Source: an uncultured Prevotella sp.
GTDB taxonomy: Bacteria; Bacteroidota; Bacteroidia; Bacteroidales; Bacteroidaceae
DNA: 5,361 nt
Assembly (NCBI GenBank): GCA_946999025.1
Contig: CAMQBP010000158.1
Span: forward strand, 1 to 5,361
Direction: 5' to 3'
Shown: positions 1 to 5,214 of the stretch, one piece after another
Layout of the letters: each line of letters opens with the position of its first letter
How positions within the stretch are numbered: the first letter of the stretch is position 1
Position numbers and translations under genes: made by a program
The notes under the pieces: model-generated
What the model was told of the DNA's origin: nothing
Databases searched by the model: none
What the model saw: only the letters and a program-made list of their open reading frames with translations

Positions 1-159
1 CTTCAATTTGTCGGCGTTGTAGAAAAACAACAACGCTCGTAGCACCGTACTTTTACCGACACCTTGTGTTCCAACAAAGTGAACGTTGCCGTCTACCTTT
101 ACTTCTGCATACGGAATGTGGGCGCTGTTGATGAAAACAATCTTATTCAGGTATCTCAT
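1..159 (-). CDS. SMC/MukB-like ATPase, N-terminal fragment (JetC/MksB position), cut by window edge
   Basis: Only the first 53 codons are visible; the frame is still open at the left edge. The N-terminus reads as an AAA/ABC-type head: a short beta-rich start (MRYLNKIVFINSAHIPYAEV), then FVGTQGVGKSTVLRALLFFY, which contains a perfect Walker A loop (G30, G33, G35, K36, S37, T38). A Walker A within 40 residues of the start is typical of SMC, Rad50 and MukB-like ATPases. The fragment begins inside the end of the MukE-like gene (17-bp overlap) and follows a kleisin-like gene, the gene order of MukFEB, MksFEB and JetABC operons. The inferred role is the DNA-loop-extruding ATPase of a condensin-like complex. 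Length, coiled coils, signature motif and Walker B are not visible. An AAA15/OLD or RecF-like ATPase is possible, but the neighbours favour SMC-like. The start at ATG 159 is backed by a strong ribosome binding site. Confidence 0.8.
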   Translation of the reverse strand, partial: MRYLNKIVFINSAHIPYAEVKVDGNVHFVGTQGVGKSTVLRALLFFYNADKLK

Positions 160-700
160 TCTTCACCTCCTCTGATATGGTTAAGCAGTCAACAAGTTCT
201 TCCATGTAATGAAACGCATCTGTCACTACATACTGTTTTGTCACCTCACTGATAAGTTCGGCAAAGCCATTGTCGGTTAACTCTTTCATCAACCGCTCTA
301 TGATTTCCTGATGTGTGCTGTGCCTGCCACGAAACAATTGTTCAGCCTTCTCCTTCAACTCAATATCCGAACTCAATCTCACCTCGATGTCTGACGTCAT
401 GAATTCAAAGCCTGACGAAAAGGTACCATTGTATGTTTTCAAGAAATCAAGAATGTCAATCCATTGTGCCATGCGTTCTAATTTGCGTTGCATATCGGCC
501 TTACTCTCTTTTCTGCAAAAATAAAAATACCCATTACCCCCTTCTAACAAAAAGCCAATGCCAGCATAATAGTCGGCATACTCTTGCTGGTGATCTTCCA
601 ACAAGTCGTAATAAGCCCTCATGTTTTGCGATGTGCTATTGCGTGAGATAAACATTCCCTTGCTTAATATGCTAAAAATTTCTTCGGTCTTTTTCATCAT
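143..700 (-). CDS. MukE/MksE/JetB-like condensin accessory subunit (probable)
   Basis: A 185-residue acidic, soluble protein with no signal peptide or membrane segment. The N-terminal part (about 5-65) has a helical start (EEIFSILSKGMF), a YYDLLEDHQQEYADYYAGIG segment, and a short beta hairpin (GFLLEGGNGYFYFCRKE), the layout expected of a MukE-like winged-helix domain. A second winged-helix-like part follows (about 75-165, with VVTDAFHYMEELVDCL near the end). In MukFEB and Wadjet complexes this small subunit binds the kleisin and helps hold DNA. The size fits the roughly 180-230 residues usual for MukE/JetB proteins. It starts with ATGATG at 700/697, overlapping the stop of the upstream kleisin-like gene by 4 bp, and its end overlaps the ATPase gene. 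The assignment rests on fold-like pattern, size and gene order rather than on strong sequence signature. Confidence 0.7.
   Translation of the reverse strand: MMKKTEEIFSILSKGMFISRNSTSQNMRAYYDLLEDHQQEYADYYAGIGFLLEGGNGYFYFCRKESKADMQRKLERMAQWIDILDFLKTYNGTFSSGFEFMTSDIEVRLSSDIELKEKAEQLFRGRHSTHQEIIERLMKELTDNGFAELISEVTKQYVVTDAFHYMEELVDCLTISEEVKNEIPE
163..171 (-). promoter_or_regulatory. Strong Shine-Dalgarno site for the ATPase gene, inside the upstream gene
   Basis: On the minus strand AGGAGGTGA precedes the ATG at 159, with six bases between the GGAGG core and the start codon. This is a near-ideal anti-16S match, unlike the other starts in this window, which have weak or no such site. It lies within the last codons of the MukE-like gene and fixes the ATPase start despite the 17-bp gene overlap. 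It suggests that the ATPase is translated by fresh initiation rather than only by coupling. Confidence 0.75.
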
Positions 701-1896
701 TTTGCCGGATAAATAAGTGGGTACTCTATGTTTTGAGTAGTTTCAGTTTGATTTGTAAAACACAATTCGTTTTCGTATTGTGTGGCTATCTGGCAGAATA
801 GCACCAGCTTTTCTTCTATGTTCAATTCTCTTTTATACGCATGGTTCATCACGAAAGCAAACAAATGGCTGCCTTGTGCCCTAAAGGCATTCATCATTTC
901 TTGCTGACTCACTACCGATATTCGTTCTTCTTGTTGCTGAATATAAGCCGCATCAATAGCTTCGGCAGCCGTTTGTTGCGCCTTGTTGGGCAACTTGATG
1001 CGTTGCATGACGTTTTGAAGAAGTTCTATCGCACCATCTTCGTTGCGCAAATAGTTGATAGACAGCTTGAGCCTGTATCCCGCTTGTGGCTCTATCCACA
1101 CAGGATTCGTCTGCCCCATCACCATTTTTACATTGGTATGCTCTTCCCAGGTTAGTTGATCTTTCAGGTATTTTATTTGCTGAATTTTCTTGAAAAGTTT
1201 ATTTTGGTAGTCAATGAAATTCAGATAGCCAATAATTTGCCGATCAATCTCCAACAAATTGTGATAAACCTCGTTCAGCTGTAGTTTCACATCTGTCACC
1301 ACGCTGCGCAACTGTACATCCATGGCTTGCGCAAAAAACACGGGTTGGCCTACGTCAATTACCTTCTCAACCTCCTTGATGAGCGTTGCAATGGTGTCAC
1401 GTTTCTCGTCCAAATGGATGAGCCTTGCTCTCTTAACAAGATAATTAGGCTCGTTCTTATACGTATTGTCCACATTTCGTTTCAGGTCTATCACGTTGCG
1501 AACAGTGGTAAGTGCTATGTTTTTCAGAATCTTTCTTACCTTTTTGTGATAGTCCATGCGGCGACGCTCATTATTCTCTTTCAGATAGTATTCAATATTC
1601 TCGTTGAGCGTTGTGATATATTCTGCCACCGAAGCCGTGTTGATTTGTTCGTTTACCTCTAACACTTCTTCAAAGAATTGCAGATACACGTCTTCCATTT
1701 CCAAGTAGTTGCCCGATTCGTGTATGATGCCATAGTCTATCAAAAACCTGATACGTTCTTCTTTATAGTCAACCAATTCGCGTGCATAGTCGGTCTTGAA
1801 AGAGAACGATTTGCGTTTGGCGAACATCTCGCGCAGCAATGTCTTCTCTCTCCCCAATACTTTAATCAGCTCTTCTATGGAACGAAATGTTTTCAT
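697..1896 (-). CDS. Kleisin-like MukF/MksF/JetA subunit (probable)
   Basis: A 399-residue, highly charged, almost entirely helical cytoplasmic protein. Residues 1-80 look like a winged-helix domain (YARELVDYKEERIRFLIDYG, then IIHESGNYLEMEDVY as a wing-like hairpin). About 85-255 is long helices of coiled-coil character rich in K, E, N and I, with RRRMDYHKKVRKILKN as a basic stretch. The C-terminal part (about 335-380, MNAFRAQGSHLFAFVMNHAY then IEEKLVLFCQIATQYE) could be a second small winged-helix domain. This order, N-terminal winged helix, helical middle and C-terminal winged helix, is that of MukF-type kleisins, which bridge the ATPase heads of an SMC-like dimer. It is the first gene of the operon, and its stop overlaps the next gene in ATGA. 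No strong Shine-Dalgarno precedes ATG 1896. I recognise the family from architecture and context, so a sequence match remains to be shown. Confidence 0.68.
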   Translation of the reverse strand: MKTFRSIEELIKVLGREKTLLREMFAKRKSFSFKTDYARELVDYKEERIRFLIDYGIIHESGNYLEMEDVYLQFFEEVLEVNEQINTASVAEYITTLNENIEYYLKENNERRRMDYHKKVRKILKNIALTTVRNVIDLKRNVDNTYKNEPNYLVKRARLIHLDEKRDTIATLIKEVEKVIDVGQPVFFAQAMDVQLRSVVTDVKLQLNEVYHNLLEIDRQIIGYLNFIDYQNKLFKKIQQIKYLKDQLTWEEHTNVKMVMGQTNPVWIEPQAGYRLKLSINYLRNEDGAIELLQNVMQRIKLPNKAQQTAAEAIDAAYIQQQEERISVVSQQEMMNAFRAQGSHLFAFVMNHAYKRELNIEEKLVLFCQIATQYENELCFTNQTETTQNIEYPLIYPAK

Positions 1897-2296
1897 GTTC
1901 GGTTGAATGGCCTTATCGCCTATGACTCAATTGGCGAGGCATGATGAGCAACTTTCTTCTTTTTTTTCACGATTTAGTGGATGTGTTTCTACATGGCTGG
2001 ACGTTCGGTTGTGCGAAGGTGATAACCAAAAATACAGACTTACACAAAACACGACTTTTGATGACAGATGATAGAAAGTATCAAGTCCGCCATTATCTTT
2101 GTGGGAAAAATGCATTCTTGGGATGCTTCCACCCCCTCGCCCATCAATTTAATAACAGACTTGACGCCCCCTTAAAATACGAAGAAGGTTCAATGCCTTT
2201 TCTCGCCCATTGTCAGAAAGACACGCTAAACATGAATGCGTCTGCTGTACTTCCGGCTAAGAAAAGGCAACTCCTTCTGTCTACGAAAGCGTTTTG
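1897..2296. other. 400-bp intergenic spacer between the SPFH operon and the condensin-like operon
   Basis: No convincing gene is seen. A plus-strand open frame (1941-2360) runs through it into the end of the SPFH gene antisense, and a 62-codon minus frame (1927-2115) is also present. Neither has a ribosome binding site or a recognisable protein pattern. The spacer holds the candidate promoter near 2030 and presumably the end of the SPFH transcript, but no clear hairpin plus T-run terminator was found. TGCCTTTTCT (2194-2203) and AGAAAAGGCA (2260-2269) form a 10-bp inverted repeat 56 bp apart, of unknown meaning. Confidence 0.6.
2027..2034 (-). promoter_or_regulatory. Candidate -7 promoter element for the condensin-like operon
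   Basis: The minus strand carries TATTTTTG, a full match to the Bacteroidetes sigma-70 -7 consensus TAnnTTTG. Transcription would begin near 2020 and leave a leader of about 125 bases before the kleisin-like gene. No TTTG element sits at the usual distance upstream; the nearest (2045-2048) is only 10 bp away. A match this short can arise by chance in an AT-rich spacer. Confidence 0.35.
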
Positions 2297-3247
2297 CTAT
2301 TCGGTCTTGAACAAATCCTTGATGCCTCCGATGCTGCCAAGCAGGTTGGTGGCCTCGTAAGGCAGGTACACGGTCTTCGACTTGTCGCCCGAAGCCAGCT
2401 CCTGCATCATGGCGATGTACTTCTGGGCCAGGAGGTAATTGGCCGGATTGGTGCTTTGTCCCACGGCCTCGGTAATCTTCTGGATGGCGATGGCCTCGGC
2501 CTCAGCCTTGCGAATGCGTGCCGTGGCCTCACCCTCGGCAAAGAGAATGGCCTGCTGCTTGGTAGCCTCTGCACGGTTGATGGTGCTGGTTTTCTCGCCT
2601 TCCGACTGCAAAATGGCCGCCTGCTTCTCACCCTCGCTGGTCAAGATGGTGGCACGCTTGTTGCGCTCGGCCTGCATCTGCTTCTCCATAGCCTGCAACA
2701 CGCTCTCGGGGGGCGTGATGTCTTGCAGTTCCACACGGTTCACCTTGATACCCCACTTGTTGGTGGCGTCGTCGAGAACGGCGCGCAACTTGGTGTTGAT
2801 GGTGTCGCGCGAGGTGAGCGTTTGGTCCAGTTCCAGCTCGCCGATGATGTTACGCAGGGTGGTCTGCGTGAGCTTCTCGATGGCGTTGGGCAGGTTGTTG
2901 ATTTCGTAAACGGCCTTGAACGGGTCTACAATCTGGAAATACAACAGGGCATTGATCTGCATCTGAATGTTGTCCTTGGTGATAACATTCTGCTTGTCAA
3001 AGTCGTACACCTGCTCACGAAGGTCGATGCTGGTGCTGTAGATGTAGCGACCGCGGTTGAGCGCCACAATGTTTTTGGCACGGTCGATAAACGGGATGAT
3101 GACGTTGATGCCAGGGCTGAGGGTAGCATAGTACTTGCCCAGACGCTCTACGATTTTGGTTTCTGACTGTGGGATGATGATGATGGCCTGCTTGACGAAA
3201 ATCAAAGCCAGTATTACAATCGCCACTAACACATAGGTTGCAATCAT
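2297..3247 (-). CDS. qmcA: SPFH/stomatin-like membrane protein, QmcA family
   Basis: A 316-residue membrane-anchored SPFH (band 7) protein. Residues 2-18 (IATYVLVAIVILALIFV) are one N-terminal membrane segment. The SPFH domain spans about 20-180, with typical segments IIPQSETKIVERLGKY, LSPGINVIIPFIDR, VITKDNIQMQINALLYFQI, GELELDQTLTSRDTIN and NKWGIKVNRVELQDITPP. About 185-262 is a coiled coil of Ala/Glu repeats (AERNKRATILTSEGEKQAA). The tail LPYEATNLLGSIGGIKDLF resembles the end of E. coli QmcA, and the length is close to its 305 residues. Family members form large ring or cage oligomers in the inner membrane and are linked to membrane microdomains and protein quality control; the exact role is unsettled. 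It lies 32 bp after the NfeD gene, its usual partner. The frame stays open upstream to 3550, but ATG 3247 directly precedes the membrane segment and avoids overlapping nfeD, so it is chosen. Confidence 0.93.
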   Translation of the reverse strand: MIATYVLVAIVILALIFVKQAIIIIPQSETKIVERLGKYYATLSPGINVIIPFIDRAKNIVALNRGRYIYSTSIDLREQVYDFDKQNVITKDNIQMQINALLYFQIVDPFKAVYEINNLPNAIEKLTQTTLRNIIGELELDQTLTSRDTINTKLRAVLDDATNKWGIKVNRVELQDITPPESVLQAMEKQMQAERNKRATILTSEGEKQAAILQSEGEKTSTINRAEATKQQAILFAEGEATARIRKAEAEAIAIQKITEAVGQSTNPANYLLAQKYIAMMQELASGDKSKTVYLPYEATNLLGSIGGIKDLFKTE

Positions 3248-3279
3248 GATATGAAGTTTTTTGGTGAATAATTCATGCG

Positions 3280-3732
3280 TTACAGGCAGCGCTCCACGGT
3301 GAGGATGATGCTGTCCATCTTGACCACGCGCACCCGTTCGCCCCGCTGGATGGTTTCCAAGTCGGTGCTGACAGCCTTCCACACGTCGCCGTCGATCTTG
3401 ACATAGCCGCTGTGTTCGCCCGTGATGGGTTCTTCCACCGTGCCGATTCGCCCAATAAGCGCCTCGGCATTGCTGAGCCGGTTGTCGCCCGAGGCATGCA
3501 GGGCATGTACCAATGGCGGTCGCACGAACACGAGGCTCAGCACCGAGCACACGGCGAAAACGATGACCTGGAGCCAGAGTGGAACGTCAAAGAGCGAGCT
3601 GACCATGGCACCCAGCGCGCCGATGGCGAAGCAGGTGACAAAGAAATCGCCCGACCCCAGCTCGATAATCAGGCAGAGCATGGCTACGATGGTCCAAACG
3701 AGCCATAAATGTTGTGAAATGTATTCTATCAT
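3280..3732 (-). CDS. NfeD-family membrane protein (YbbJ-like partner of SPFH protein)
   Basis: A 150-residue short-form NfeD protein. Three membrane segments lie at about 11-26 (LVWTIVAMLCLIIELG), 30-47 and 53-70 (WLQVIVFAVCSVLSLVFV). After a linker, residues 82-150 form the NfeD OB-fold domain: LIGRIGTVEEPI, GYVKIDGDVWKAVS, then RGERVRVVKMDSIILTVE, which match the family pattern (G-x-x-G, I-D-G-x-x-W-x-A, G-x-x-V-x-V-V). It lacks the ClpP-like serine protease domain of long NfeD proteins. Short NfeD proteins are encoded beside SPFH proteins and bind them; E. coli has the equivalent QmcA-YbbJ pair. The frame is open upstream to an ATG at 3825, but ATG 3732 is preferred: it begins a compact NfeD N-terminus, and the longer form would add a Pro/Ala/Phe-rich stretch unlike the family. 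It is the first gene of the operon. Confidence 0.9.
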   Translation of the reverse strand: MIEYISQHLWLVWTIVAMLCLIIELGSGDFFVTCFAIGALGAMVSSLFDVPLWLQVIVFAVCSVLSLVFVRPPLVHALHASGDNRLSNAEALIGRIGTVEEPITGEHSGYVKIDGDVWKAVSTDLETIQRGERVRVVKMDSIILTVERCL

Positions 3733-3832
3733 TTGTATAAGGTTTTGGTAAACAAACACCGCTGCAGGTGGAGCCATTCGGAAATGAGTCGCACTGCAAG
3801 CAAACGGTGACGAATTGTATATCAATCCGCAA

Positions 3833-3840
3833 CAAATATA
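3833..3840 (-). promoter_or_regulatory. Candidate -7 promoter element for the nfeD-qmcA operon
   Basis: The minus strand reads TATATTTG, a full match to the Bacteroidetes consensus TAnnTTTG, about 100 bp upstream of the chosen NfeD start. The upstream region is AT-rich (GTATAATTC), but no TTTG -33 box is seen at the usual spacing. A start site near 3826 would place transcription entirely downstream of the ATG-containing upstream extension, or nearly so (3825), which is a further reason to prefer ATG 3732. Confidence 0.45.
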
Positions 3841-3965
3841 TAGAAAATTCTTGAATTATACGCCTGTTGGGGCAAGAAAAATCGCTTTTTCTGTTAGGTG
3901 GAAAATAAAAAAAGATGATTGGGTTATCAGGGAAAAAGCGTTCATCTATATTGTGCTGACAGAAA

Positions 3966-3996
3966 GTCATTGACTTTGACCTCTAAAGTCAATGAC
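3966..3996. repeat. Inverted repeat 1: perfect 12-bp arms, 7-base loop
   Basis: GTCATTGACTTT (3966-3977) and AAAGTCAATGAC (3985-3996) are exact reverse complements around the 7-base loop GACCTCT. Each arm also contains a smaller near-palindrome (AGTCA-TGACT around one base). It could fold as a hairpin in RNA from either strand or be a binding site. It is related to the second repeat 44 bp away. There is no T-run next to it, so it is not a standard terminator. Confidence 0.8.
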
Positions 3997-4011
3997 ATTG
4001 ATGCCCAATAC

Positions 4012-4038
4012 CAATGACTTTGGCGGGTAAAGTCAATG
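4012..4038. repeat. Inverted repeat 2: related copy of repeat 1
   Basis: TGACTTT (4015-4021) and AAAGTCA (4029-4035) pair perfectly around the 7-base loop GGCGGGT; after one A-A mismatch two further pairs extend the stem to 4012/4038. The 24-base unit 4015-4038 matches 3971-3994 at 20 of 24 positions, and all differences fall in or beside the loop. Arms are conserved while the loop varies, which suggests that the arms are the functional or mobile part. Confidence 0.7.
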
Positions 4039-4163
4039 CTTTTCTACGGAAGTCGTAATACATTGAAAACCAACGTTATACATTTTCAAAAAACAGATAT
4101 CAGAAGCGGCGGACAGAAAGTGTAGAACCGGTGGCGGACGAATGCCCCATCAGCCCAGACAGA

Positions 4164-4203
4164 ACAGGGCCTGGTAGGAGCTAACTATCCTACCAGGCCC
4201 TGT
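4164..4203 (-). terminator. Perfect 16-bp hairpin after the M48 peptidase gene, probable terminator
   Basis: ACAGGGCCTGGTAGGA (4164-4179) and TCCTACCAGGCCCTGT (4188-4203) are exact reverse complements with an 8-base loop (GCTAACTA). The hairpin starts 18 bases after the peptidase stop codon. On the minus strand it is followed by TTCTGTCT, only moderately T-rich, so it may be a weak intrinsic terminator or a 3'-end stabilising stem. Confidence 0.72.
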
Positions 4204-4221
4204 GAAAGATGGTCGATGCGT

Positions 4222-5145
4222 TTACTTCCGCGCGTTTTTGTAAAGGTCGGAGGCAGAAACCGTCTTTTGTCGAGATGACTGTTTCTTGTTGGTCAGCTTC
4301 CTGCTCGTCTTTGGAGCAGGGGCTGCTGCGGCACCCGAGCCACCATTATAATATTGTAAAGCTGTGGCCATAAGACGCTGCAAGGCGGCAATGCGCTTGG
4401 CATCAGCGGGGTGAGTGCTGAACATGTCGCTCTGGTTTCCCTTGCCACTGGCCATGCGCTGCCAGAATGGGACGGCCACACGTGGGTCGTAACCGGCCAT
4501 GGCGGCAAAGATAAGTCCCATGTTGTCGGCTTCCAACTCATGGTCGCGTGAGTATTTCAGATTGCGGAATTGCAATCCTTGTTGGGCCACCACCTGTGCA
4601 ATCTGTGTGGTGGTGTTTCCCACACCCAGCGCACCAAGGGCACCGCCAAGCACCTGAACGCCCAGATGATCCCTGATTTGTTTGCTCATCTGCTCGGCAC
4701 TGTGGCGGGCAACGGCATGAGCTATCTCGTGACCTACAACCACTGCCAGGGACGGTTCGTCCTGTGTATAGGGCAGAAGGCCTTCGTACACCACAATTTT
4801 ACCACCGGGCATACAGAATGCGTTGGCCTGCTTGTCGGCGACAAGGTTGAACTCCCAGCTATAGTGCTGCAGCTCTTCGCTCAGTCCATGACTGCTGAAA
4901 TAGGTCTCAACGGCACGGGCCAACCGCTGTCCCACGCGCCTCACCATGGCCGTGTTGGCTGCATTGGACGACTTGGTGGCCGAAGCCATGTACTTGTCGT
5001 ATTCCTGTTTGCTCAAACTAAGCACCTGCTCATCCGATACCATCAGATTCTGTTTACGGCCCGTAATAGGCACGGTTCGCGTTGTTCCACATGCTACGAG
5101 CAATGCTGTAGCAAAGGTCAACAATAAAATTTTAGCTTTATTCAT
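4222..5145 (-). CDS. M48 family zinc metallopeptidase, lipoprotein (LoiP/BepA-related)
   Basis: A 307-residue secreted peptidase. Residues 1-19 are a lipoprotein signal (KILLLTFATALLVAC) with a lipobox ending at C19. The following GTTRTVP lacks the acidic surface-export signal of Bacteroidetes, so it likely faces the periplasm. The M48 domain spans about 70-265: HEIAH at 139-143 supplies two zinc-binding His and the catalytic Glu. ELEAD at 203-207 supplies the third ligand (E203), and STHP (243-246) is a conserved late motif. CMPGGKIVVYEGLL (111-124) is the usual strand before the active site. Relatives such as E. coli LoiP and BepA act in envelope protein quality control, and the substrate here is unknown. 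There are no TPR repeats as in BepA. After the catalytic domain comes an Ala/Pro stretch and a basic Lys/Arg/Ser tail (about 268-307). ATG 5145 follows AAGGAT at short spacing. It appears to be a single-gene transcript. Confidence 0.93.
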   Translation of the reverse strand: MNKAKILLLTFATALLVACGTTRTVPITGRKQNLMVSDEQVLSLSKQEYDKYMASATKSSNAANTAMVRRVGQRLARAVETYFSSHGLSEELQHYSWEFNLVADKQANAFCMPGGKIVVYEGLLPYTQDEPSLAVVVGHEIAHAVARHSAEQMSKQIRDHLGVQVLGGALGALGVGNTTTQIAQVVAQQGLQFRNLKYSRDHELEADNMGLIFAAMAGYDPRVAVPFWQRMASGKGNQSDMFSTHPADAKRIAALQRLMATALQYYNGGSGAAAAPAPKTSRKLTNKKQSSRQKTVSASDLYKNARK

Positions 5146-5173
5146 ATCCTTGATTTTATAAATTTCGATATTG

Positions 5174-5181
5174 CAAACTTA
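5174..5181 (-). promoter_or_regulatory. Candidate -7 promoter element for the M48 peptidase gene
   Basis: The minus strand reads TAAGTTTG, a full match to the Bacteroidetes -7 consensus TAnnTTTG, 28 bases upstream of the peptidase start codon. A T-run lies directly upstream, and ATTG (5205-5208) is a poor -33 candidate at slightly long spacing. The short distance to the start codon suits a short leader. Confidence 0.5.
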
Positions 5182-5214
5182 CAAAAAAAAATGATACATG
5201 CGGACAATAGTTGA

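Larger units (their letters stand above)
3841..4163. other. Gene-free region between the M48 peptidase and nfeD genes
   Basis: No gene is supported here. A minus frame (3587-3970) mostly overlaps nfeD in another phase and lacks a recognisable pattern. The region contains the two AAAGTCAATG inverted repeats. It also has the direct repeat GACAGAAAGT (3958-3967 and 4112-4121) on either side of them, and a smaller GGCGGAC direct repeat (4108-4114, 4133-4139). The part near 3840-3950 is AT-rich and presumably carries upstream promoter sequence for nfeD. Confidence 0.6.

Noticed and set aside
2194..2269. Inverted repeat TGCCTTTTCT / AGAAAAGGCA as terminator of the SPFH operon
   Set aside because: The arms are 56 bp apart and AT-rich with no T-run after them; too loose to call a terminator.
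1941..2360. 139-codon plus-strand open frame in the spacer
   Set aside because: No ribosome binding site, no recognisable domain, mixed unlikely composition, and its last 64 bases run antisense into the end of the SPFH gene.
2294..3166. 290-codon plus-strand open frame with Leu/Gly/Val-rich product
   Set aside because: It is the antisense of the clear QmcA-family gene; long open antisense frames are expected opposite GC-rich coding sequence.
3248..3550. N-terminal extension of the SPFH frame up to 3550
   Set aside because: It overlaps the NfeD gene in another phase and has Arg/Cys/Gln-rich content with no membrane signal; the family start fits ATG 3247.
3733..3825. N-terminal extension of NfeD from ATG 3825
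   Set aside because: The extra residues are unlike NfeD N-termini, and the candidate promoter at 3833-3840 would start the transcript almost at that codon.
3961..4040. Possible CRISPR array from the AAAGTCAATG repeats
   Set aside because: Only two units, the repeated part is self-complementary with a variable centre, the 20-base interval is too short for a spacer, and no cas gene is nearby.
4570..5127. 185-codon plus-strand open frame opposite the M48 gene
   Set aside because: Antisense mirror of a gene with intact HEIAH and ELEAD motifs; it shows no family pattern of its own.
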